From NCBI GenBank assembly GCA_019856515.1, contig CP082230.1, positions 1,860,001-1,924,000 of the forward strand: a stretch of DNA of 64,000 bases, given 5' to 3'. Position numbers and translations under genes: made by a program. Position 1 is the first letter of the stretch. Every line of letters starts with the position of its first letter. Below are positions 56,856 to 64,000 of this stretch, one piece after another. Source of the stretch: Prolixibacteraceae bacterium. Lineage in GTDB: Bacteria; Bacteroidota; Bacteroidia; Bacteroidales; Prolixibacteraceae. The notes under the pieces are model-generated. The model made no database searches. It was not told the origin of the DNA and saw only the letters and a program-made list of their open reading frames with translations.

Positions 56856-57161
56856 TTAAAGTTTAATTTCTACTTCTACACCACTAGGAAGCTCTAATTT
56901 CATAAGAGCATCGATAGTTTTTGCAGTAGAACTGTAAATGTCGATCAAACGCTTGTACGTTGACAACTCAAACTGCTCACGTGATTTTTTGTTCACGAAA
57001 GTAGAACGCAAAACAGTAAAGATACGCTTGTGCGTAGGAAGTGGAATAGGACCACTAACTACTGCACCTGTTGTTTTAACTGTTTTAACAATCTTCTCAG
57101 CTGATTTGTCTACAAGATTGTGATCGTAAGACTTTAATTTAATCCTGATTCTTTGACTCAT
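56856..57161 (-). CDS. rpsJ: 30S ribosomal protein S10
   Basis: 101 residues. [20 protein letters not shown] and [20 protein letters not shown], then [17 protein letters not shown]. Also the NusE partner of NusB in antitermination. It follows fusA directly, since tuf is not at this locus. Confidence 0.98.
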   Translation of the reverse strand: MSQRIRIKLKSYDHNLVDKSAEKIVKTVKTTGAVVSGPIPLPTHKRIFTVLRSTFVNKKSREQFELSTYKRLIDIYSSTAKTIDALMKLELPSGVEVEIKL

Positions 57162-57182
57162 TTCGAGATAAATTACTATATA

Positions 57183-59288
57183 TTACAACAAATCTGTTCG
57201 ACCTTTCACATTCTCCAACACCTCAATTGCGATGTTCTTTGGTACTTCTTCATAATGAGAGAATGTCATAGAAGAAGTTGCACGACCAGAAGACAATGAA
57301 CGAAGCGTCGTTACATATCCAAATTGTTCTGAAAGAGGCACTTTTGCCTTAAGAACACGAGCAGTACCACGAGAATCCATACTTTCTACCTGACCACGAC
57401 GGCGGTTCAAGTCAGAAATAATATCTCCCATATACTCCTCTGGAGTAACAATCTCTAAACTCATCATTGGCTCTAACAATGCAGGAGATGCCTGTGATGC
57501 AGCACTCTTAAATGCTTGACGACCTACAAGTTCGAAAGACAATTGATCTGAATCGACTTGGTGATAAGATCCATCATAAAGAGTAACTTTAAGACTCTCT
57601 ACAGGATAACCAGCCAATGGTCCATTAACCATAGCCTCTTCGAAACCTTTCTTCACAGAAGGGATAAATTCTCTAGGAATAGATCCACCTTTGATCGCGT
57701 CAACAAACTCAAGACCTTCTTTTCCGTCCTCTGCAGGAGCAACACGTACGTGAACATCGGCAAATTTACCACGTCCACCCGACTGCTTCTTGAATGTCTC
57801 ACGTAATGAAACTTCAGAACGGATAGTCTCTTTATATGATACTTGAGGCTCACCTTGATTACACTCAACATTAAACTCACGCTTAAGTCGGTCAATAATA
57901 ATCTCCAAGTGAAGCTCACCCATACCACGAATAATAGTCTGCCCTGAATCCTCATCAGTATTTACCTGGAAAGTTGGATCTTCTTCTGCCAATTTAGCAA
58001 GACCAATACCCATCTTATCCATATCCTTCTGAGTCTTAGGCTCAACTGCTACTCCAATAACTGGGTCAGGGAAAGTCATCTGCTCAAGAACCATTGGCGC
58101 ATCCATAGCACACAAAGTATCTCCAGTACGGATATCTTTGAAACCTACAGCAGCACAGATATCTCCAGCTTCAATCTTCTCTCTAGCCTCTTGTTTATTT
58201 GAGTGCATTTGGAATAAACGTGAAATACGCTCTTTCTTTCCTGTTCTTGCATTCATTACATATGAACCAGAAAGAATTGTTCCTGAGTAAACACGGATAA
58301 AACACAAACGACCTACAAATGGGTCAGTTGCAATTTTAAATGCCAATGCAGCCAATGGCTCTTCAGCATCTGGTTTACGTACAGCTTCAGTATCTTCACC
58401 CAATACAGTACCAACAGTCTCTCCTTTATCCAAAGGTGAAGGCAAATACAAACATACTGCATCAAGCAATGTTTGAACCCCTTTATTTTTGAATGAAGAA
58501 CCACATAACATTGGAACTACATCTCCAGCGATAGTTGCTTTACGAATCACATCATACATCATCTCTTCAGTGATGCTGTCTGGATCCTCAAAGAAACGCT
58601 CCATCAAAGCTTCGTCTTGAACAGCAACTGCCTCAACTAGCTTCTCTCTATACTCCTCAGCTTGCTCTTGCAAATCAGCAGGGATATCCTCGATAGAGTA
58701 ATCCGCACCCATTGTTTCGTCATGCCAAAGGATAGCTTTCATTTTTACTAGGTCAATTACACCTGCAAAAGTCTCTTCGGCTCCAATTGGCAACTGAATA
58801 GGCACTGGATTTGCACCCAATTTCGCCTTAACATCTGCAACAACGTTGAAGAAATCAGCACCAGAACGGTCCATCTTATTTACATATGCAATCTTTGGCA
58901 CACCATACTTATCAGCCTGGCGCCATACAGTCTCTGACTGTGCCTCAACACCACCTACTGCACAAAATGTTGCAACAGTACCATCCAAAACACGCAATGA
59001 ACGCTCTACCTCAACAGTAAAGTCAACGTGACCCGGAGTATCAATGATATTGATCTGATGAGTTTTATCACAATAATTCCACTCAGTGTATGTAGCAGCA
59101 GAAGTAATGGTAATACCACGCTCTTGCTCTTGCTCCATCCAATCCATCGTAGCTGCACCATCATGCACCTCACCGATCTTATGTGTTCTACCAGTATAGA
59201 ATAAAATACGCTCTGTAGTGGTAGTCTTACCAGCATCAATGTGAGCCATGATACCGATATTCCTAGTAAATTTTAAATCTCTAGCCAT
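57183..59288 (-). CDS. fusA: Elongation factor G (canonical)
   Basis: 701 residues. Translocase GTPase with intact motifs: G1 [13 protein letters not shown] (about 15), G3 DTPGHVDF with the catalytic His (about 84-91), and G4 NKMD (about 138). Domains IV and V contain [30 protein letters not shown] and the C-terminal [20 protein letters not shown]. Between rpsG and rpsJ. It is the active counterpart to the EF-G2-like protein encoded on the other strand at 60772. Confidence 0.98.
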   Translation of the reverse strand: MARDLKFTRNIGIMAHIDAGKTTTTERILFYTGRTHKIGEVHDGAATMDWMEQEQERGITITSAATYTEWNYCDKTHQINIIDTPGHVDFTVEVERSLRVLDGTVATFCAVGGVEAQSETVWRQADKYGVPKIAYVNKMDRSGADFFNVVADVKAKLGANPVPIQLPIGAEETFAGVIDLVKMKAILWHDETMGADYSIEDIPADLQEQAEEYREKLVEAVAVQDEALMERFFEDPDSITEEMMYDVIRKATIAGDVVPMLCGSSFKNKGVQTLLDAVCLYLPSPLDKGETVGTVLGEDTEAVRKPDAEEPLAALAFKIATDPFVGRLCFIRVYSGTILSGSYVMNARTGKKERISRLFQMHSNKQEAREKIEAGDICAAVGFKDIRTGDTLCAMDAPMVLEQMTFPDPVIGVAVEPKTQKDMDKMGIGLAKLAEEDPTFQVNTDEDSGQTIIRGMGELHLEIIIDRLKREFNVECNQGEPQVSYKETIRSEVSLRETFKKQSGGRGKFADVHVRVAPAEDGKEGLEFVDAIKGGSIPREFIPSVKKGFEEAMVNGPLAGYPVESLKVTLYDGSYHQVDSDQLSFELVGRQAFKSAASQASPALLEPMMSLEIVTPEEYMGDIISDLNRRRGQVESMDSRGTARVLKAKVPLSEQFGYVTTLRSLSSGRATSSMTFSHYEEVPKNIAIEVLENVKGRTDLL

Positions 59289-59323
59289 TATATACTATTG
59301 TATAAACAGATTCAACTAACAAA

Positions 59324-59800
59324 TTAGAAGCGGAAGTGAGCAAACGCACGGTTAGCCTCAGCCATTCTATGTGTATCTTCTCTCTTCTTATATGCACCAC
59401 CCTCTTCATTAAACGCAGCCATAATCTCTGCAGCCAACTTATCAGCCATAGTCTTACCTGAACGCTTACGAGCATACATAATTAAATTCTTAACTCCGAT
59501 AGCCAGCTTACGCTCTGGACGAATCTCCATTGGCACCTGAAAAGTAGATCCACCTACACGGCGACTCTTAACCTCAACACCTGGAGTAATATTTTGGATT
59601 GCTTTCTTCCAAATATCCAGTGCAGACAACTCTTCAGTTTTCATACGACCATCAACGATGTCAAGAGCATCATAAAAAATGCGGAATGCCACACTTTTCT
59701 TTCCATCTTGCATCAAATCGTTAACGAACCTTGTTACCATGGTATCGTTAAACTTTGGGTCCGGCAAAAGGACCCTCTTTTTTGGTTTTGCCTTTCTCAT
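59324..59800 (-). CDS. rpsG: 30S ribosomal protein S7
   Basis: 158 residues. [20 protein letters not shown] and [20 protein letters not shown], then [20 protein letters not shown]. Head assembly initiator at the E site. Preceded by a 185-base gap from rpsL in which no promoter box was found. Confidence 0.98.
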   Translation of the reverse strand: MRKAKPKKRVLLPDPKFNDTMVTRFVNDLMQDGKKSVAFRIFYDALDIVDGRMKTEELSALDIWKKAIQNITPGVEVKSRRVGGSTFQVPMEIRPERKLAIGVKNLIMYARKRSGKTMADKLAAEIMAAFNEEGGAYKKREDTHRMAEANRAFAHFRF

Positions 59801-59985
59801 CTTTTAGCCCTAATGTTTGTGTTATTCGAATTGGCTGTTAAGCTTCAGGCAGCCTACATTTCTTCTTTGAAACCAGAAACGGTCATCAAACCCTTACTCA
59901 ACCAAACCACGAACAAACAACCAAGATTTTTAATCAATTACATATCTCAACTCTCTGTTGAGACAAAAACTCTTACCTAGAAAAA

Positions 59986-60363
59986 TTACTTCTTCTTAGG
60001 TCTCTTCGCTCCGTATTTAGAACGACGTTGAAGACGTCCTTCAACTCCAGCAGTATCTAGCGCTCCACGAACCAAGTGATAACGTACCCCTGGTAAGTCT
60101 TTTACACGACCACCGCGAACCAATACAATCGAGTGCTCTTGCAAGTTGTGTCCTTCACCTGGAATATAAGCATTCACTTCTTTTCCGTTGGTAAGACGAA
60201 CCCTTGCAACTTTTCTCATTGCTGAATTAGGCTTCTTTGGAGTAGTTGTGTAAACACGTACACAAACTCCACGACGCTGTGGACATGCATCCAACGCTGG
60301 AGATTTGCTATTCTCCACTTTGCTTGTACGCCCTTTACGTACTAACTGTTGAATAGTAGGCAT
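59986..60363 (-). CDS. rpsL: 30S ribosomal protein S12
   Basis: 125 residues; decoding centre. [40 protein letters not shown] (with the Lys of the streptomycin site) and [20 protein letters not shown]. The residues at the classic streptomycin positions look wild type. First gene of the operon, with a candidate promoter about 125 bases upstream. Confidence 0.98.
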   Translation of the reverse strand: MPTIQQLVRKGRTSKVENSKSPALDACPQRRGVCVRVYTTTPKKPNSAMRKVARVRLTNGKEVNAYIPGEGHNLQEHSIVLVRGGRVKDLPGVRYHLVRGALDTAGVEGRLQRRSKYGAKRPKKK

Positions 60364-60719
60364 AAAAATTAATCTTTATTTAACTATAAGTTTTAAAATC
60401 AAAACGGCAGTAATGCACTTTCTCAAAACACATTGCTCTCACAAGGCATTTACTTTCGTGCTTCACCAAGCCAAAAATCGAGGGGCAAAACTACTAATTT
60501 CCAAGACAAAAACACAGCTTTTCTTGAAAAAAGATCATTTTTATCTATTTTTTTATATATTATGAGGTACACAACAGCCTATTAGAACCATTATTCTACC
60601 ACAAGAAGAGACAAACCCTTATAATATACAATCTTTTACACGGACCTCAAACAACCACTAACATGCTGTAAAACAAGGTTAAAATAAGCACCCCATCATA
60701 TCAAATAAAAACTTCTTTA
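60364..60719. other. Divergent intergenic region between rpsL and the EF-G2-like gene
   Basis: Just over 400 bases lie between the two start codons. Apart from the two -7 boxes and the CRP-like dyad listed separately, I see no gene, tRNA or strong hairpin. Confidence 0.6.
60486..60493 (-). promoter_or_regulatory. Promoter -7 box for the rpsL operon
   Basis: Minus-strand TAGTTTTG fits TAnnTTTG, and with its downstream bases (TAGTTTTGCCCC) is identical to the prs box at 1815. Leader about 120 nt. Confidence 0.45.
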
Positions 60720-60735
60720 TGTAACTTTAGTCACA
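60720..60735. promoter_or_regulatory. CRP-like operator upstream of the EF-G2-like gene
   Basis: TGTAA, six bases, TCACA matches the CRP-family pattern TGTGA-N6-TCACA in 9 of 10 positions, and flanking A and T extend the dyad (ATGTAA/TCACAT). The centre lies 33.5 bases before the -7 box. In Bacteroides the EF-G2 gene is reported to be activated by the CRP-like carbohydrate regulator Cur. Confidence 0.5.
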
Positions 60736-60760
60736 TGTAACAAATAGTATCAACCTTAAA

Positions 60761-60768
60761 TACATTTG
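60761..60768 (+). promoter_or_regulatory. Promoter -7 box for the EF-G2-like gene
   Basis: TACATTTG fits TAnnTTTG and ends four bases before the ATG at 60772, so the message would be nearly leaderless. No -33 motif at the expected distance, consistent with dependence on an activator. Confidence 0.45.
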
Positions 60769-60771
60769 GCT

Positions 60772-62925
60772 ATGAAAACATACAAAACTTGCGACATCCG
60801 TAACCTTACCATCATTGGGGGTTCCGGATCAGGTAAAACCACTCTGTGTGAATCTATGTTATTTGAAGGAGGCGTAATTGGGCGAAGAGGAAGTGTTGCA
60901 CAAGAAAACACTGTTTCTGACCATACGACCGTAGAACATGAATATCGGAATTCCGTCTTCAGCTCAGTGCTTTACACGGAGTACAACGATAGAAAGTTAA
61001 ATATCATTGATACTCCAGGAATGGATGATTTTGTAGGAAATGTAATCCCAGCACTGCGCGTTGCCGCCACAGGTATCATGGTAATAAATGCAACAGAAGG
61101 AATAGAGGTTGGTACAGAGATAGCCACTCGACAAGCAAAAAACTTCGAGACACCTCTTATCTTTACAGTCAATCAGCTCGACAGAGCAGATATCCAATGG
61201 GACACGCTTATCAGCGAACTAAATAATGGATATCAAAACCACATTGCTTTGATACAGTACCCTGTAGAGACAGGCGAAAACTTCCATCAAGTAATCGATG
61301 TTCTAAAGATGAAGATGTACCAATGGGGTCCAGAAGGCGGATCACCTGAGATTCTAGACATTCCTGATTCAGAACTAGAGAAAGCCAATGAACTACACAA
61401 CGAATTGGTAGAGAAAGCAGCAGAAAATGATGAAAAGCTCATGGAACTATTCTTTGACAAAGGGACTCTGACCGAGGAGGAGATGCGTGAAGGAATAAAA
61501 AAAGGGATGCTAGCAAGAGAACTATATCCTCTATTTTGTATCTGTGCAGAGAAAGACATGGGCGTACGTCGTTTGATGGAATTTATATGTAATGTTGCAC
61601 CAGCACCCAATGAATTGAAGCCGAAAGAGACCGTGGATGGACAACAAGTATTCGTTGATGAAAAAGACAAAACATCTCTATTCTTCTTCAAGACATCCGT
61701 TGAGCCACACGTAGGTGAAATCAACTACTTTAAAGTAAACTCAGGAATACTTAAAGAGGGAGATGAGCTACTTAATACCACCACCGATAATAAAGAAAAA
61801 TTATCACAACTATTTGTCTCAGCAGGTAAAAACAGAGTACGTGTTAACGAACTCCATGCTGGAGACATCGGAGCAACTGTAAAACTAAAAGAAACAAAAA
61901 CAGATCACACTCTCTGTGACAAAACTGAAAACTATAAATTTCGCAACCTTAGGTTTCCTAAACCTCGATACACAACAGCTATTAAAGCAGTTAACGAGAG
62001 TGACGATGAAAAGGTAGCCGAAATTCTTCATAAACTCTCACAAGAAGATCCAACCTGGAAAATGGAGTATGCAAAAGAGCTAAAACAACTTTTAGTTCAT
62101 GGACAAGGAGAGTATCATATCAACACCCTTAAATGGTATTTCGATCACATCTACAAAGTAGACATCCAACTTGAAAGACCACGCATCTCATACAGAGAGA
62201 CAATTACCAAGCCTGCACTTGCAAACTTTAGACACAAGAAACAATCTGGAGGATCAGGACAATTTGGAGAAGTCCACTTAATGATTGAACCATACATCGA
62301 AGGAAAAGAACCAAGGAAGAGCATTAAAATTGGCGATAAAGAGATCAAACTAAGCCTTCGCCACGTCGAGGAACACCCTCTTAAGTGGGGCGGAAAACTA
62401 ATCTACTGTAACTGTATCGTAGGAGGAGTAATTGACGCAAGATTCCAACCAGCAATTCTAAAAGGAATAATGGAAAAAATGGAAGAAGGTCCACTAACAG
62501 GAAGTTATGCACGCGACATTATCGTATATGTTTACGATGGAAAGATGCACCCTGTTGATTCAAATGAAATATCTTTCAAAATCGCTGGACGAACAGCGTT
62601 TAGCCAAGCATTCAAAGAGGCTGATCCAAAGATCCTTGAACCGATCTACAAAATGCAAGTATTTGTTCCTAGTGATAAAATGGGAGATGTAATGAGTGAT
62701 CTTCAAGGTAGAAGAGCCATGATTCTAGGAATGGAATCAAGTGGAAACTACGAAGTAATCAATGTGCAAATACCACTAAAAGAGACTTACAAATACTCTA
62801 CAGCATTAAGTTCTCTAACCAATGGTAGAGCCATGTTCAAGATGGAGTTTGACAAATACGAAAAGATGCAATCAGAGGTACAGAAAAAAGTTCTTGAAGA
62901 ACACGAAGAAGTAGAATTAGTTTAA
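60772..62925 (+). CDS. EF-G2-type elongation factor G paralogue, probably GTPase-deficient
   Basis: 717 residues with the five-domain plan of EF-G: P-loop GGSGSGKTT (16-24), RPRISYRETITKPALANF and SGGSGQFGEVHLMIEP (domain IV), and a C-terminal NGRAMFKMEFDKYE. Two key positions are altered: G3 reads DTPGMDDF, so the catalytic His is Met84, and G4 reads NQLD (134-137), not NKxD. Known EF-G2 of Bacteroides is a slow translocase that does not need GTP hydrolysis and is used during carbon starvation and gut colonisation; these changes fit that class. ATG at 60772 is preferred to a TTG two codons upstream. Confidence 0.9.
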   Translation: MKTYKTCDIRNLTIIGGSGSGKTTLCESMLFEGGVIGRRGSVAQENTVSDHTTVEHEYRNSVFSSVLYTEYNDRKLNIIDTPGMDDFVGNVIPALRVAATGIMVINATEGIEVGTEIATRQAKNFETPLIFTVNQLDRADIQWDTLISELNNGYQNHIALIQYPVETGENFHQVIDVLKMKMYQWGPEGGSPEILDIPDSELEKANELHNELVEKAAENDEKLMELFFDKGTLTEEEMREGIKKGMLARELYPLFCICAEKDMGVRRLMEFICNVAPAPNELKPKETVDGQQVFVDEKDKTSLFFFKTSVEPHVGEINYFKVNSGILKEGDELLNTTTDNKEKLSQLFVSAGKNRVRVNELHAGDIGATVKLKETKTDHTLCDKTENYKFRNLRFPKPRYTTAIKAVNESDDEKVAEILHKLSQEDPTWKMEYAKELKQLLVHGQGEYHINTLKWYFDHIYKVDIQLERPRISYRETITKPALANFRHKKQSGGSGQFGEVHLMIEPYIEGKEPRKSIKIGDKEIKLSLRHVEEHPLKWGGKLIYCNCIVGGVIDARFQPAILKGIMEKMEEGPLTGSYARDIIVYVYDGKMHPVDSNEISFKIAGRTAFSQAFKEADPKILEPIYKMQVFVPSDKMGDVMSDLQGRRAMILGMESSGNYEVINVQIPLKETYKYSTALSSLTNGRAMFKMEFDKYEKMQSEVQKKVLEEHEEVELV

Positions 62926-62946
62926 CAATATTAATATTTCTAAGAT

Positions 62947-62977
62947 GAGGGTGTCACTAAAAGACACTCTCTTTTTT
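62947..62977 (+). terminator. Intrinsic terminator after the EF-G2-like gene
   Basis: GAGGGTGTC (62947-62955) pairs with GACACTCTC (62963-62971, one G-U pair), followed by six T. Confidence 0.88.
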
Positions 62978-63000
62978 ATTCCCACAAGAATCAAAAAAAA

Positions 63001-64000
63001 GGGCTCTTTCCGAAACTTAGTGGGTATGCTACATGTTTAATTTCTATATAATAACTTCTAAAATAAGACATCATGTACGATTTATTAGCCTCAGCCTTAC
63101 ATATTGAATCTCCCTATTTTATTGATGGTATTAACTTAGACAAGGAATCCCAACGTTTAGATGTTTATATCGATTTTAAGAGAGGTTCTCGTTTTAGTCA
63201 CAATGGAGAGGATAACCTACAGGTGCATGATACACGAAAGAAAACATGGCAGCATTTAAGCTTCTTTGAGTATAAGTGTTATTTAACTGCACGTGTTCCC
63301 CGTGTTATAAAGGGAGATGGTAATGTTGCTATTCTTGATATGCCTTGGGAAGGTGAACTACCTGGTTTTACACTGTTGTTTGAAGCATTATTAATGTCCT
63401 TAATTTCTTATATGCCAGTTCATCAGGTTGCACAAATGACAGGTGTTTATGATGATAAGCTATGGAAGTTGGCAACTTTGTATGTCGATACAGCAAAGGC
63501 CGAAGAAGACCATTCTGATATTGAGATGATAGGGGTTGATGAGACTTCTTGTAAAAAAGGGCATAATTATGTTACTTTGTTTGTAGACCTAAAAGAACGC
63601 AAGACAGTACATGTTACTGAAGGAAAAGGGGCAGAAACTATTGCTTCTTTTTGTAAGGTTATTCCACATTATCACGACCAAAATAAAGTGATCAAATCAA
63701 GTAAAATAAGTCATGTCAGTTGTGATATGTCTCCTTCATTCATTAGTGGCATAGCAACACACCTTCCAGATGCTTCCATTACATTTGACAAGTTTCATAT
63801 TATGAAGATAATCAATGAAGCAGTAGATAAGGTTAGACGATCTGAAGCAAAAGATGAAGAGTGTCTAAAGGGGAACAGGTATTTATTCTTAAAGAACAAG
63901 ACAAACTTCACCTTAAAGCAACAGCAAGCCTTTAAGGATCTTTCTATATCAAACAGTAAATTAAAGAGTTTCAGAGCACTCCGAATACGTGAAAGCTTTC
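63001..64000 (+). mobile_element. ISL3-family insertion sequence, left part (continues beyond window)
   Basis: GGGCTCTTTCCGAAACTTAG at 63001 has the form of ISL3-family terminal inverted repeats (GGCTCTTT...), and is followed 72 bases later by the start of an ISL3-type transposase. The right end and target duplication are outside the window. Confidence 0.75.
63073..64000 (+). CDS. ISL3-family transposase (3' end outside window)
   Basis: Frame open from the ATG at 63073 to the window edge, 309 codons. Begins MYDLLASALHIESPYFIDGI. The DDE transposase core is visible: first Asp in MIGVDETSCKKGHNYVTLFV (about 157), second Asp in HVSCDMSPSFISGIATHLP (about 219), and the FDKFHIMKIINEAVDKVRR segment typical of ISL3. 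No stop or frameshift in the visible part, so it could be active. It lies 147 bases after the EF-G2-like gene and does not interrupt it. Confidence 0.88.
   Translation, partial: MYDLLASALHIESPYFIDGINLDKESQRLDVYIDFKRGSRFSHNGEDNLQVHDTRKKTWQHLSFFEYKCYLTARVPRVIKGDGNVAILDMPWEGELPGFTLLFEALLMSLISYMPVHQVAQMTGVYDDKLWKLATLYVDTAKAEEDHSDIEMIGVDETSCKKGHNYVTLFVDLKERKTVHVTEGKGAETIASFCKVIPHYHDQNKVIKSSKISHVSCDMSPSFISGIATHLPDASITFDKFHIMKIINEAVDKVRRSEAKDEECLKGNRYLFLKNKTNFTLKQQQAFKDLSISNSKLKSFRALRIRESF

Noticed and set aside
59801..59985. Possible tRNA or extra gene between rpsG and rpsL
   Set aside because: No cloverleaf and no start with a plausible frame; the plus-strand frame at 59594-59980 is mostly antisense to rpsG.

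Overview
The window is chromosomal DNA from a low-GC member of the Bacteroidota, probably order Marinilabiliales or a relative (the phylum is well supported, the order is inference). The evidence is a SusC/SusD pair behind an ECF sigma/FecR pair, start codons preceded by A-rich leaders rather than Shine-Dalgarno sequences, repeated -7 boxes of the Bacteroidota type TAnnTTTG, a ribosomal gene order secY-map-infA-rpmJ-rpsM with no tuf, a DUF4924 protein and an EF-G2-type second elongation factor G.

Layout. 1-5200 (+): end of folP, cdaA (c-di-AMP synthase), engB, prs, rplY with a structured leader, pth, an S4-domain protein and DUF4924. 5286-15366 (-): mutS2, a membrane-anchored phosphoesterase, a YebC/PmpR protein, a NYN-domain protein, uvrB, an EEP-family lipoprotein and a HAD phosphatase. 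15500-22790 is the accessory part: a small membrane protein, decayed gene pieces, REP-like repeats, three tandem MORN-repeat paralogues flanked by palindromes, an array of small RNA cassettes, a sialidase and a long stretch of 11-bp-period repeats. 22790-25229 (-): aguA-aguB-ychJ, the agmatine route to putrescine. 25380-32772 (+, with one small minus-strand gene): a TonB-dependent receptor, tex and an alanine/Na+ symporter. 32968-39807 (+): ECF sigma, FecR, SusC, SusD. 39860-42450 (-): a Omp85-type barrel protein and citrate synthase. 42551-60363 (-): 31 genes, mostly ribosomal, from rpsL to rplQ. 60772-62925 (+): the EF-G2-like gene. 63001-end: the left end of an ISL3-family insertion sequence.

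The most interesting observation is at 19769-20465. Three near-identical units lie on the minus strand, each with a promoter (TTTG or GTTG, exactly 20 nt, TAnnTTTG), an about 90-nt transcript containing a long stretch without cytosine, and an intrinsic terminator. A fourth unit is decayed. The C-free stretch is complementary to 13 nt just upstream of the start codon of the adjacent sialidase, and in three blocks to the 5' leader and start codon of the susC gene 14 kb away. I read this as a paralogous array of antisense small RNAs acting on glycan-uptake mRNAs.

Other points: the EF-G2-like protein has Met at the position of the catalytic His and NQLD in place of NKxD, and its gene has a CRP-like dyad and a -7 box that ends four bases before the start codon; the rplY leader folds into a hairpin with an internal loop resembling 5S rRNA loop E. 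No rRNA, tRNA or CRISPR array was seen.
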